Shown: positions 6,632 through 13,906, numbered from the stretch's first letter. The stretch: 33,469 bases of DNA from Desulfovibrionaceae bacterium CG1_02_65_16 (GCA_001871085.1 MNUQ01000070.1:1-33469); one strand, 5' to 3'. Notes: generated by a model from the sequence alone, not told the origin. A program made the numbers and translations.

Positions 6632-7181
6632 TGTGCACCCCCAGCAGCAGCAGGGCGCGCGTCTCTCGGGCAGCCACGGTCTTTTCGCGCAACAAATCGT
6701 CTCTGTCTGCCTGGACGCGAGCAATGGTTTTCTCCGCCGCCTCCCATTTCTCCCGCAGGCAGTCCCGTTCCCCTTCCACCTTGCGCAGCTTTCGCAGTAT
6801 CTCAGCAAGGTGCAGGCCAACGCGCTGGAGTTTGTGCCCCATGCGGGCGGATTTGGCACGCTCGGAGGAAAGGTCACAACGCACCCCTGCCATGGCCAAC
6901 ATGTGCGCGCCTGCCTGCGTCACGAGTTGCGCATCACGGTTCGTCACCTTGTCTTCCAGCTCCGCCACGCGCCGGGACAGGGCGGTAAACTGACGCAGTA
7001 GCCACGCCGTGTCCTCTTCATCCATTTTCCACGACCTGATGATGTTCTCTACCTCTTCCAGAAGCTGCGCGGGGGCGGGCTGCGTTTGGCGCAGTGCAAA
7101 GCAGGGTTCCAAGGGACAGCCGCAATCCATTCCGTAAGGTTCAATTTCACCACATCGGGGGCACAGTCCTTCATTCTCCAC
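6624..7181 (-). CDS. Zinc-ribbon and coiled-coil protein (185 aa)
   Basis: The start is GTG 7181 with AAGGAGG 6 nt upstream, which also explains the 11-nt overlap with the preceding gene. The N-terminus has cysteines in CPRCGEIEPYGMDCGCPLEPC (one zinc site likely). Residues about 35-185 are almost wholly charged heptads (LEEVENIIRSWKMDEEDTAW, then long Lys/Arg/Glu helices), so a dimeric coiled coil is likely. No specific family is recognised. The layout resembles small phage scaffolds or nucleic-acid-binding adaptors, but no function can be assigned. Confidence 0.65.
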   Translation of the reverse strand: MENEGLCPRCGEIEPYGMDCGCPLEPCFALRQTQPAPAQLLEEVENIIRSWKMDEEDTAWLLRQFTALSRRVAELEDKVTNRDAQLVTQAGAHMLAMAGVRCDLSSERAKSARMGHKLQRVGLHLAEILRKLRKVEGERDCLREKWEAAEKTIARVQADRDDLLREKTVAARETRALLLLGVHNG

Positions 7182-7533
7182 GGTTGGCCTCCTTACGCGT
7201 CCAGTCCTGGCAGTTGTAGCGGCCGCCCTCGCAATCGTGGCCGCCGGCGCAGATGAAGGAGTCATTGTTGCGGCCGCAGTTGCCGCAGGTGCGGTCCTTT
7301 GGAGCCGGACGGCCGGTCCAGTACTCAATCGCGCGGATGCACACGGCGGCGACCTGCGCGGCCTCGCGGATGGCTCCATGCTGGCCTTGCACGTCTCCGC
7401 GCAGCACGGCCGAGGCGTACTCGCCCACCTCGCTGGTCAGCACGGTCACGGTCTGGTTATCGCTGTGCGCGAACGTCGTGTGCTTTGCGCGGGCGTGGGT
7501 CAGCTCCAGCATGATGAGGTCGAGGGCATTCAT
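7171..7533 (-). CDS. MazG-like protein with C-terminal cysteine cluster (120 aa)
   Basis: Residues about 5-75 read ELTHARAKHTTFAHS ... LTSEVGEYASAVLRGD ... REAAQVAAVCIRAIEYW. That is the helical pattern of MazG-like nucleotide pyrophosphohydrolases, with the first ExxE (EVGE) present and a second EAAQ in place of ExxD. Such enzymes hydrolyse nucleoside triphosphates, and phages use them to adjust host nucleotide or alarmone pools. A C-terminal cluster (CGNCGRNNDSFIC ... CEGGRYNCQDW) suggests a bound metal. Start ATG 7533 has GGAGG 7 nt upstream and overlaps the previous stop. Activity is uncertain because of the altered metal motif. Confidence 0.65.
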   Translation of the reverse strand: MNALDLIMLELTHARAKHTTFAHSDNQTVTVLTSEVGEYASAVLRGDVQGQHGAIREAAQVAAVCIRAIEYWTGRPAPKDRTCGNCGRNNDSFICAGGHDCEGGRYNCQDWTRKEANRGE

Positions 7534-8672
7534 GCGGGCACCTCCTCCCAGGTCCGGCCGTCGAGGAGGCGGCCAGCCTTGGCCTTGCCGCACTTGGCCA
7601 TGAACTTTCCGTCAGGGTTCCACTCGTGCCCGATGGGTTCATTTGCAATGAAGTTGCGACGAGCATAGCAGTAGACTTCATGATTTCCCGGTACGTTGCG
7701 TTCGCCGTATTCTCCCCACTGCTTGAAGAAGAAGGGCACGCCAGCGTCTTGGCACTGGTCCCGCAGGCTGCGCGGCCAGTCCGGATGCATGGGCCGCGCG
7801 CCGGGGCCGGTCTCGCCGCCGCAGATGACCCAATCGAGCTTGTTGTAGTAATGGCCGAACTGGCTATCGTTGATCGTCCCGCGCAGGCCGTTGACTGTGT
7901 TATCCCATGGGCCTCCACCTGTAGGTGCGTCCTCACGCCAAGAGGGGTCGCACACATGGCACAGGTCCACCGGACCAAGCATGGGCTCGATGGAGACGAA
8001 GCGCTTGGCCGCCGGGGTGGAAAGCAAAATGGGCACGGCGCGGTCGGCGCTGGGCTGATCCCAGATGGTGGCGCCAAGCCAGACGTTGGGGAGGGGAAAC
8101 TTTGTGTAGGCCCCCATAACCCCAATGCATTCTGCCTTCTGCAGGAGGTCCATTTCTTTCCGGCTACTGCGGTTGTATTTTGAAACAGTGCGTGAGGCAC
8201 TGCGGAAGGCATCATACAGCGGCCTGCGCGCTGCATCCCACAGGTCCTGAAAGCCAGGTCCTTGCAATGCCTCCAGGCGCTCCTTGAGTAGATGCGGCCG
8301 CTTGGTGAGCAGCATGTGCGTGTGCTGCGGCAGGGCGTCGGCAAAGGCCAGCACGTTTGCCAGATGCTGCACGGTCGCCGATTCGTGGGCGATGTCGGTC
8401 ATGCTGCCGTGGAAAATGCGCAGAGGCTTGCGGACACTATACAGCCGTAGCGCTGCTTTGGGCAAAACGTGATCGATCCAGCGTCCTTCTCCCGTCCAGC
8501 GCGGACCTTGCGGAGTCATAACCGCCAAGCCCTTGTACCAGGGCAAGCTGGGATTTCCGCCATGGCGTAAGGCCATGCGCGCCGCGTAGCAGTGGTCACA
8601 GGCGGGCGAAATGTGAGAGCAGCCGACCATGGCGTTGACCGTTTCATCAGCCCATTCGATTTTGGTTGTCAT
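7530..8672 (-). CDS. DUF5131 (phage Gp37/Gp68 family) protein
   Basis: The 380-aa protein opens MTTKIEWADETVNAMVGCSH followed by ISPACDHCYA, the signature of DUF5131/Gp37-Gp68. Cys18, Cys25 and Cys28 resemble a metal or iron-sulfur site, and the family is thought to be related to radical SAM proteins. Later conserved blocks include LLTKRP, NVWLGATI, FVSIEPMLGP, VICGGETGPGARPM and PFFFKQWGEY. The biochemical role is unknown. Start ATG 8672 overlaps the previous gene's stop. Full length for the family. Confidence 0.85.
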   Translation of the reverse strand: MTTKIEWADETVNAMVGCSHISPACDHCYAARMALRHGGNPSLPWYKGLAVMTPQGPRWTGEGRWIDHVLPKAALRLYSVRKPLRIFHGSMTDIAHESATVQHLANVLAFADALPQHTHMLLTKRPHLLKERLEALQGPGFQDLWDAARRPLYDAFRSASRTVSKYNRSSRKEMDLLQKAECIGVMGAYTKFPLPNVWLGATIWDQPSADRAVPILLSTPAAKRFVSIEPMLGPVDLCHVCDPSWREDAPTGGGPWDNTVNGLRGTINDSQFGHYYNKLDWVICGGETGPGARPMHPDWPRSLRDQCQDAGVPFFFKQWGEYGERNVPGNHEVYCYARRNFIANEPIGHEWNPDGKFMAKCGKAKAGRLLDGRTWEEVPA

Positions 8673-8920
8673 GACGCCACCCGCTGCCGGCTTGCGCCCA
8701 CCGGACGGGCGGTGGCGCGCAAATCCGCGCCGCACAGCTCGTCGCGGATGTCCTCGTGCAGCATGTCGTCGCGTCCCTCGATGATGGCGGTCAAGAAATC
8801 GGCCAGATGCCGGGCCGTGGTACCCTCGCACACTTGCGCGCGGACGTAGAGCACGGCGGCGACCTCATGCGTTGCGCAGGCGGCCGGGGTTTCGGTGGTG
8901 CGGTCGGTCATGGCTGTCAT
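8669..8920 (-). CDS. Hypothetical protein (83 aa)
   Basis: It starts at ATG 8920 within an ATGA overlap, with GAAGGAG 7 nt upstream. The middle is helical and acidic (HEVAAVLYVRAQVCEGTTARHLADFLTAIIEGRDD), the end basic. No family is recognised. Coupling at both ends supports expression with its neighbours. Confidence 0.6.
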   Translation of the reverse strand: MTAMTDRTTETPAACATHEVAAVLYVRAQVCEGTTARHLADFLTAIIEGRDDMLHEDIRDELCGADLRATARPVGASRQRVAS

Positions 8921-9216
8921 TGGCGTGCTCCTTCGCGCGTCATGCGGTCTCTCACGCTCACATTGTCCGCATACAGGCTTGATCCGCTGAGGTTGATTTC
9001 GTTGGCGTCGCCAATGATATGGTAATTGCGCTGTGTGCGGATGGCCTCCGCTATCTTGTCAATCCCGACCTCAAGGACGTTGAGGGTGAGCAAAAAGGTG
9101 AAAACGCATGTTGGGAGCAGCCTGTCCGTGTAGGCGTTGGCCACAATAGCCACCCAAAGCAGCATGGAGTAGCCGAAGGAAAACAAATGCTTGATGGTGG
9201 GCCAGTGTTTCTTCAT
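8917..9216 (-). CDS. Small membrane protein with two hydrophobic segments (99 aa)
   Basis: Residues about 10-28 (LFSFGYSMLLWVAIVANAY) and 32-50 (LLPTCVFTFLLTLNVLEVG) are hydrophobic; the remaining C-terminal half is hydrophilic. Two membrane passes with a cytoplasmic tail are likely. It starts at ATG 9216 after the ribosome site GGAGGAGGCGTAGGGGC. Not near the lysis genes, so a holin role is unlikely; an effect on the host envelope or superinfection is possible but unproven. Confidence 0.6.
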   Translation of the reverse strand: MKKHWPTIKHLFSFGYSMLLWVAIVANAYTDRLLPTCVFTFLLTLNVLEVGIDKIAEAIRTQRNYHIIGDANEINLSGSSLYADNVSVRDRMTREGARQ

Positions 9217-9446
9217 GCCCCTACGCCTCCTCCGTATTTAAAAACGTCTATGCTGCAATGCGCATCGACGGTGAACAATGCCCCGCAGACTTCGCAGCGA
9301 GTATCGTTTTGAGACTCGGAATCAAGGACCGTGCAGTCCACACCACTGGCGGTGCAGGCAATCTCAAGATCCTCAACCTCCGTGCGCTTGCCGCAATAGG
9401 GGCAAAGCACCTCCAGGCTGCCAAACGTGCCCAAGACTTGTGCCAT
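9213..9446 (-). CDS. Small zinc-finger protein (77 aa)
   Basis: Two CxxC pairs (CPYCGK near residue 16 and CEVCGA near residue 55) flank a strand-rich acidic middle, giving a likely zinc ribbon. The protein starts MAQVLGTFGSLEVLCPYC at ATG 9446 behind the repeated GGAGGCGTAGGGGC ribosome site. Such small ribbons in phage early operons often bind nucleic acid or host proteins; the target is unknown. Confidence 0.65.
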   Translation of the reverse strand: MAQVLGTFGSLEVLCPYCGKRTEVEDLEIACTASGVDCTVLDSESQNDTRCEVCGALFTVDAHCSIDVFKYGGGVGA

Positions 9447-9699
9447 GCCCCTACGCCTCCTCCTTGAGAGATTTTCCGCAGAACGGGCAAAACGAATGAG
9501 CAATGAGGAGCTCTTCTTTCTTTTTTTGTCCCACCAATACGATCTTGGCCTCACTGTAGGTAAACGTTTTCCCTGTCTTGAAATCTGTTTCGACATCAAC
9601 CCGCACGCTCTCAATGGGCTTTTTGAACTTTCCGTCATACTTGGTGCGGATTCTTTCTTGAAGGTCACGAATGCATGTGCACATGCCCCTACGCCTCCT
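9214..9699 (-). repeat. Three copies of an identical 18-bp translation-start block
   Basis: AGGAGGCGTAGGGGCATG occurs at 9214-9231, 9444-9461 and 9682-9699, read on the minus strand. Each copy holds a Shine-Dalgarno site, the last codons or stop of one gene (TAG in two copies) and the ATG of the next. Identity in such a functional block three times in 486 bp points to duplication of a gene-plus-start unit. Confidence 0.75.
9451..9684 (-). CDS. Small protein with C-terminal CPFCG motif (77 aa)
   Basis: It begins MCTCIRDLQERIRTKYDGKF and ends FCPFCGKSLKEEA, so an N-terminal and a C-terminal Cys pair may share a zinc. The middle is basic with FKTGKTFTYSEAKIVLVG strands. The start at ATG 9684 follows the same repeated ribosome site as its two neighbours. 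No family is recognised; length and Cys layout hint that it is a diverged relative of the adjacent gene 9213-9446. Confidence 0.6.
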   Translation of the reverse strand: MCTCIRDLQERIRTKYDGKFKKPIESVRVDVETDFKTGKTFTYSEAKIVLVGQKKKEELLIAHSFCPFCGKSLKEEA

Positions 9700-11062
9700 T
9701 TCCCGCCCGCGCGGGCGCGGCGATGGTGGCCACGAGCAGACCGCCCGGGCCGATGGTGAGCGGATAGTGGATGCCGCGCAGCGGCTTGATGCCCCACGCG
9801 CGCAGAATTTGGGCGGCGGCGATGCTGCGCATGTCGCCGCATTTGCTGCGCGGCGAGAGCTTACGCGCCCCGGGGCCGCTGTAGCCGGGCTGTATGGCCA
9901 GTTGACCGCGCGCGGCGGAGTAGCGCAGTCCAACCGTGCGCACGCCGTCCAGGCCGTAAGCCCGCACTGCGCCGGAGCTGATGGTGAGCCGCTGGCCGGC
10001 CTCGATGCTGATGCTCGGCGGAGTGAGCGGGCGGGCCGGCGCGCGGCCGTCGAAGAGGGCGAAGTCCGAGGGGATGGCGGACAGGAGCTCGTCTTGCAGC
10101 GCTTGGACATCTCGGCGCATCGCGTCCACCTCCTCACGTGTGGGGAGCGCCTCGGCCGGGTCCGCGCCCATGAGGGTGGGAGGCTCGGACAGGAGGTCAG
10201 CCCCGGAAAGATCGGCCACATACTGCACGGCGGTGGGTGCCACTCCCGCCCCCACCTGCGGAGGGATCGGCGACTCCTCGGCGTCGAGGAACTCCTCCTC
10301 GGCCTCTGTTCCGTGGCTGGACGACTCCTCCGGGTTGCCGTCCGGTCCGGCCGGAGGGGGCGCATACGGCGGCACTTCAACATTGCCGCCGGTGGCGTAC
10401 TGGCCCAGCAGGCCAAGACGCGGTGACTCGGCAAGCGCGCGCTTGTCGCGCCATGGCTGAAGCAGCTGCTCCGTGGTGTAGCCGGTGAGCTCCAGCAACT
10501 TGCGGTAGTATTTCCCGGTGGGGGCCTGGCCTGTTTCGAGCTTGCGGAAGATCAACGACACGTTGGACCGGCTGCAGCCGATCTTGTCCGCAAGATCCTC
10601 CTGGGTGCAGTCCATGTTCTTGCGCAGCATGTCCCAAGCGGTTGCGGGCTTGGGCGCCGGGTTGGCGCGCTCTTCCGCCGTGGTTTCGCGCCAGGCGTTT
10701 GCCTGCCCTTCCACGCGGGCAATCTCGCCGCGCTTGGACATTTGCGCGCAGGGGCCGCACAGGCCCGCTTGCGGCAGGGTCATGTTGGTGCGGCCGCAAA
10801 AGGCGCAGGTGCCCCGGCGGTCGCACTCCTGCACCGGCTCCACGGCTTTCTTGTCGCGCTGGGCCAGCCAGTCCGGGCAGTCCTCGCCGCAGCCGGGCTT
10901 GCGGTCGGCCTTGGGCTTGGCGCGATTGATGGCGCAGGTTTGGGGCGTTATGCGCGCCATATAGGGCGTGCATATGAAACATTTTGCGGCCATGTATGCC
11001 TCGAAGGGCGTTTGCGCGCCGGGGGCCGGTCCCTGCGCCGTGGTCTGTGCTGCTGTCTGCAT
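9689..11062 (-). CDS. Large regulator-like protein: cysteine-rich region, XRE-type HTH, C-terminal domain
   Basis: The 457-aa protein has ten cysteines in residues 28-105 (including CAFCG and CGPC), consistent with two zinc sites. An XRE-type helix-turn-helix follows at about 143-200 (WDMLRKNMDCTQEDLADKIG, then CSRSNVSLIFRKLETGQAPT). A Pro/Glu-rich linker leads to a conserved-looking domain at about 350-450 (SISIEAGQRLTISSGAVRAYGL ... KCGDMRSIAAAQILRAWGI). The HTH indicates sequence-specific DNA binding. Start ATG 11062 has GGAAAG upstream. The combination is not a family I recognise; a role in regulating early genes is inference. Confidence 0.65.
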   Translation of the reverse strand: MQTAAQTTAQGPAPGAQTPFEAYMAAKCFICTPYMARITPQTCAINRAKPKADRKPGCGEDCPDWLAQRDKKAVEPVQECDRRGTCAFCGRTNMTLPQAGLCGPCAQMSKRGEIARVEGQANAWRETTAEERANPAPKPATAWDMLRKNMDCTQEDLADKIGCSRSNVSLIFRKLETGQAPTGKYYRKLLELTGYTTEQLLQPWRDKRALAESPRLGLLGQYATGGNVEVPPYAPPPAGPDGNPEESSSHGTEAEEEFLDAEESPIPPQVGAGVAPTAVQYVADLSGADLLSEPPTLMGADPAEALPTREEVDAMRRDVQALQDELLSAIPSDFALFDGRAPARPLTPPSISIEAGQRLTISSGAVRAYGLDGVRTVGLRYSAARGQLAIQPGYSGPGARKLSPRSKCGDMRSIAAAQILRAWGIKPLRGIHYPLTIGPGGLLVATIAAPARAGKEA

Positions 11063-11066
11063 GGTG

Positions 11067-11234
11067 TTACTTTCCTGCCAGCGCCAGTGCGTCCACACGG
11101 GCGGTATAAATGTAAATGTCGGTGGCGACGTAGGCCACCAGGAGCGCAACAAGCGCGATGCCGACAAAGATGCCGATGGTGTTGCGCACGCGGGCGTTTT
11201 GGCTCTTGCGCGGGTAGGCGGCTGCTGCTTCCAT
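11067..11234 (-). CDS. Single-pass membrane protein (55 aa)
   Basis: A short basic N-terminus (MEAAAAYPRKSQNARVR) precedes one long hydrophobic helix (NTIGIFVGIALVALLVAYVATDIYIY). AAGGAG lies 7 nt upstream of ATG 11234. Its stop is close to the start of the HTH protein, so the two are cotranslated. Function unknown. Confidence 0.65.
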   Translation of the reverse strand: MEAAAAYPRKSQNARVRNTIGIFVGIALVALLVAYVATDIYIYTARVDALALAGK

Positions 11235-11257
11235 GGTGGGACTCCTTTTTGTGTTTT

Positions 11258-11295
11258 GGAGTGGGGAGGCCGAGGGGTGAAGCCCTCCCCACTCC
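11258..11295. promoter_or_regulatory. Perfect 12-bp inverted repeat in leader of membrane protein gene
   Basis: GGAGTGGGGAGG (11258-11269) and CCTCCCCACTCC (11284-11295) pair exactly around 14 nt. No T-run follows on the minus strand, so it does not look like a terminator for the operon. It lies in the 172-nt gap between 11235 and 11406, which contains no gene. It may be an RNA processing or stability element, or an operator. Confidence 0.5.
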
Positions 11296-11406
11296 TGCGG
11301 CGGAACGAACCTTGCTGGCCAGGATGGAAATTGCGGGCGTCTTTTCGAGGTTCGCTTCGCGGTCGCCGCCGCCCAACCGGGGAGATCGAGGCCCGCTTTG
11401 GGAAAT

Positions 11407-11652
11407 TTAGTGCCAAAGCTTCGTGGGTTCGCCCTCGTCCGGCTCGCCGCTGGCAATGGCCAGGCATTTATCGCGCATGGCCAGGGCCTCGTACTGGCGG
11501 CGCGCCGGCCAGTCGTGTTCCGTGGCCGGGGTAAAGCCCGGCGGGTACATGGAAGTGATCTCGCGGCCGGGAGCGCGGCGGAACGTGGTGGCGCGCCGGG
11601 CCGTGCGGTTGGCGGTGAAAATGCTACGGTAGTAGCTGGTGTACATGTCCAT
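11407..11652 (-). CDS. Hypothetical protein (81 aa), first gene of leftward operon
   Basis: ATG 11652 is preceded by GGGGAAAGGCC, a good site; longer in-frame starts have none. The protein starts MDMYTSYYRSIFTANRTARR and is basic, with a C-terminal helix (RRQYEALAMRDKCLAIASGE). No domain is recognised. It is the first clear gene downstream of the putative leftward promoter. Confidence 0.5.
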   Translation of the reverse strand: MDMYTSYYRSIFTANRTARRATTFRRAPGREITSMYPPGFTPATEHDWPARRQYEALAMRDKCLAIASGEPDEGEPTKLWH

Positions 11653-12199
11653 GGCCTTTCCCCTCGTCTTTGCGCCCCGCATGGGGCAAAACTGTTGTAA
11701 GGTTGCTGTGCTGTTTTGCCGTGTGCCGCTTGCATCGCAGTCATTGATTCGGGCGCGGGCCGGGTCGTAACTCCGGCTTGTTAAGCCCATCATCGTGCTA
11801 GCCTCACACGCCGCCGCGCCCTAGCCTTGCAGAAGGTGGAGACTTCGGCACGCGTCAAAGCGGCTGCTTCTGCGTGTGCCCTCCTGCGAGGCTCAATGAC
11901 TGCAATCCGATTCGGTTCACAAAGATCGTTTGTTCACTCGCCTTGCCCTTTCCCCCTCGGTCTTGCTGCCAACTCAGCCATCCTCGCTCGCGGTTGGATG
12001 AAACCTTTCGGGTCGCTCGCTGCCGGGTTCCGTGCTTGGCGTGAATCCTTTGTATCAAAATCAAAACAAAATGCAAGGGGAAAGTTTTGAAAAAGAAACA
12101 AACAAGGCAAAATAATTTCCGCCCGTTTTGGTATCCTGACCACTAGCGCGGGAATGTGCGTAAAAATGCGTATTTGACTCGTATGGCGAGACGGAGTGA

Positions 12200-12292
12200 A
12201 TGCCCGCAGGAAAGCGGGACCATTTTGATGATGCCAACAATATGGTGCTGAGAGGCGGCGCGCACGGAGCGCAGATATTAGGGATTGTCTAA
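12200..12292 (+). CDS. Possible 30-aa peptide or gene remnant
   Basis: ATG 12200 has GGAG upstream, and the frame reads HFDDANNMVLRGGAHGAQIL near its end, which looks more protein-like than chance. There are no neighbours on this strand. It may be a remnant of a larger gene whose front has been lost. Kept only as a low-confidence note. Confidence 0.2.
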   Translation: MPAGKRDHFDDANNMVLRGGAHGAQILGIV

Positions 12293-12305
12293 TAGGTGGG
12301 GCGGC

Positions 12306-12357
12306 AGTTGTTAAGCAATGCTTTACAACTGGGGCGAACCGTCAAGGATTGCTTGAC
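12306..12357 (-). promoter_or_regulatory. Two operator-like palindromes with a leftward promoter
   Basis: Palindrome 1 (12306-12330) is 25 bp, centred on 12318, with one mismatched pair; its arms begin AGTTGT and its core is AAGCA-A-TGCTT. Palindrome 2 (12341-12357) is 17 bp with arms GTCAAG/CTTGAC. They share an AAG..(T/A)TGCTT core 32 bp apart. On the minus strand TTGCTT (in palindrome 1) lies 18 bp before TATTAG (12290-12295 region), a plausible promoter. Binding by CI or Cro at this left operator is inference. Confidence 0.5.
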
Positions 12358-12384
12358 TATTGAAAATGATACGCAGAAAAATTA

Positions 12385-12813
12385 TCAAAACCGCTTAAAA
12401 GCTTTTCCTGTCCCAAGGTCCACGGAATAATGTGTTGTTCCAGAACCATTCCTCATTTCAATACAATCAACAAAATATGTATCTCCAGAAACATGCCTGA
12501 CAGACGTAACTTGAGCGCAAAGACAACCATTGAGATTTATCAGCGCTGCCATAGCTTGATTTGATTCTGGGTCGACTTTATTTGCTAAATTTTCATTTGA
12601 TGATGCTGATTTGCTGTTTTCGCTTTTTCCGCACAATGAAATAGAAACAATAAAAAATAGAACAACTACAATTGATATTACTATCATCCTGCCATTGCTT
12701 TCCTCAGTTGCAGGAGAATTTTGAATTACAACGTTTGGGGCTCCACAATGTGGGCATACAACAGCCTTATCGGACATTTCTTTCTTACATTCAGGACATT
12801 CGATCAGTGCCAT
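12385..12813 (-). CDS. Zinc-ribbon membrane protein, lysogenic-conversion candidate (142 aa)
   Basis: The N-terminus is a zinc ribbon (CPECKKEMSDKAVVCPHCGAP, residues about 6-26), followed by a transmembrane helix (MIVISIVVVLFFIVSISLC, about 43-61) and an extracytoplasmic domain of about 80 residues with several cysteines. The gene is AT-rich. It begins 8 bp after the CI stop with an AGG site, so it is cotranscribed with the repressor in the lysogen. That position is typical of morons expressed in lysogens, such as superinfection exclusion or conversion genes. The target is unknown. Confidence 0.65.
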   Translation of the reverse strand: MALIECPECKKEMSDKAVVCPHCGAPNVVIQNSPATEESNGRMIVISIVVVLFFIVSISLCGKSENSKSASSNENLANKVDPESNQAMAALINLNGCLCAQVTSVRHVSGDTYFVDCIEMRNGSGTTHYSVDLGTGKAFKRF

Positions 12814-12820
12814 ATTAACC

Positions 12821-13564
12821 TCACTTCCTTGTCATGTCGCTCCAGGCCCAAACCACCCGGCCTCCAATGGCCGCATGCAGATCACCGCCATAGTCGCGTT
12901 TCAGCTGGAACACACGCGGCGGATTGCCTTGAGTATTGTCACTATAGAACACCAATTCCGTGTCGCCGTCAATGCGCGAGCTGCTCACGCGCTTTATGGC
13001 GCAGCCGCCGTCCGGGTCGCACACCAGCATAATCTTGCCGTCCACGTCCGGTATTCTGTCTGCCCTGTTCACCAGCACAATATCGCCAGGGTACAGGTTC
13101 GGCTCCATGGATGTTTGCCCTTTGCCAATCTCCACGGCCACAAGGTCAGTCAAATACCGTATGGACCCATGGTGGCGCCACACGACAACCCAGCCTCGGA
13201 TTTCATCTTGCGGTATAAGTCCAGGTCCGGCGGCAATGGCCTCCGCAGCAAGCGGCACGGCAAGGTAGTCTTCTGATTCCGGAGGCGGCGCGCCGTTCTC
13301 AACGCCGACTATTTTCGGCTTGATGAATTCGATATCGCGGGTTTGCGGGGATAATTCCGGAAAGCGAATTTCCGCACCCATTGCTTCCAGCCATGAAAGC
13401 AAAACCTCTGACTTGGGCAGTTTTCCAGGAATACCGCTGATTCCAACAGTCTTGTATAAAAGAGTTCGAGAGCCCTCGATCCTGCCAAGAGCTTTATCAA
13501 CGCCGCCACAATCTTCTATAAACTTCTGTGCGCGTTTCAAAATTTCATCATACAGCTTTCCCAT
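12821..13564 (-). CDS. cI: CI-type phage repressor, LexA/S24 self-cleaving
   Basis: The 247-aa repressor has an N-terminal DNA-binding domain (about 1-68, an unusual HTH) and a C-terminal S24 peptidase domain. The AAG cleavage site is seen at Ala112-Gly113 (EAIAAGPGL), the catalytic Ser at 152 (GQTSMEPNLYPGDIV) and the Lys at 191 (CAIKRVS). RecA-stimulated self-cleavage during the SOS response is therefore expected, inducing the prophage. Start ATG 13564 has AGGGCGG upstream; a start nine codons earlier is possible. It is divergent from cro. Confidence 0.92.
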   Translation of the reverse strand: MGKLYDEILKRAQKFIEDCGGVDKALGRIEGSRTLLYKTVGISGIPGKLPKSEVLLSWLEAMGAEIRFPELSPQTRDIEFIKPKIVGVENGAPPPESEDYLAVPLAAEAIAAGPGLIPQDEIRGWVVVWRHHGSIRYLTDLVAVEIGKGQTSMEPNLYPGDIVLVNRADRIPDVDGKIMLVCDPDGGCAIKRVSSSRIDGDTELVFYSDNTQGNPPRVFQLKRDYGGDLHAAIGGRVVWAWSDMTRK

Positions 13565-13621
13565 AATCCGCCCTTTATCATCACCACACATGCGGTCAAT
13601 CTTGAAATCAAAACATCATGG

Positions 13622-13656
13622 TTGACTTTTGTTTTGTTTCCGATACATTCATTGCC
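13622..13656 (+). promoter_or_regulatory. Rightward (PR-like) promoter placing +1 at the cro ATG
   Basis: TTGACT (13622-13627) and TACATT (13644-13649) are spaced by 16 bp. The ATG of cro begins 7 nt after the -10 box, where transcription should start, and no Shine-Dalgarno sequence precedes it. A leaderless mRNA is therefore predicted. GTCAA (13594-13599 region) and GTTGAC flank the region and may be operator half-sites. Confidence 0.6.
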
Positions 13657-13896
13657 ATGAACGCACTCGAACGCTTTCGCACCGACCACGGGCTGACCTT
13701 TGAGGCCCTGGGCAAAAAGGCAGGGGTGAAGCAGCGCGGCACCGTTTTTCGGCACTGCCAGGCCGGGAAGATTCCGGGTGACGCCGCGCTGCTGTACCAC
13801 GCAAAGCTTGGAATACCCCTGGAGGACTTGCGCCCCGACCTGTGGACGCCGGCCACCGGGGGAACCACCATAAACCAGCCGCAGGACGCGGCGTAA
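13657..13896 (+). CDS. Cro-like HTH protein
   Basis: The 79-aa protein has a helix-turn-helix at about 5-55: NALERFRTDHGLTFEALGKK, then an unusual GTVFRHCQAGKIPGDAALLY, and a Pro-rich tail. It is transcribed divergently from the CI gene, the position of cro in lambdoid phages, and should repress CI and early genes during lytic growth. Start ATG 13657 is chosen over an upstream ATG because the promoter -10 box overlaps that earlier frame. Confidence 0.75.
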   Translation: MNALERFRTDHGLTFEALGKKAGVKQRGTVFRHCQAGKIPGDAALLYHAKLGIPLEDLRPDLWTPATGGTTINQPQDAA

Positions 13897-13906
13897 GGAG
13901 CCTGAT

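Larger units (their letters stand above)
11653..12384. other. 730-bp stretch without a convincing gene, leader of leftward operon
   Basis: No open frame here has a ribosome site plus protein-like composition on either strand. The left part (11653-12090) has mixed composition; frames at 11827-12090(+) and 11855-12076(-) lack start signals. The right part holds a CCCGC/GCGGG hairpin near 12204 and two strong palindromes (12306-12357) that look like operators. It probably acts as promoter, operator and a long untranslated leader for the leftward operon. Confidence 0.5.

Noticed and set aside
11855-12076. 73-aa minus frame in the non-coding stretch
   Set aside because: No ribosome site, no proper start codon and unlikely composition.
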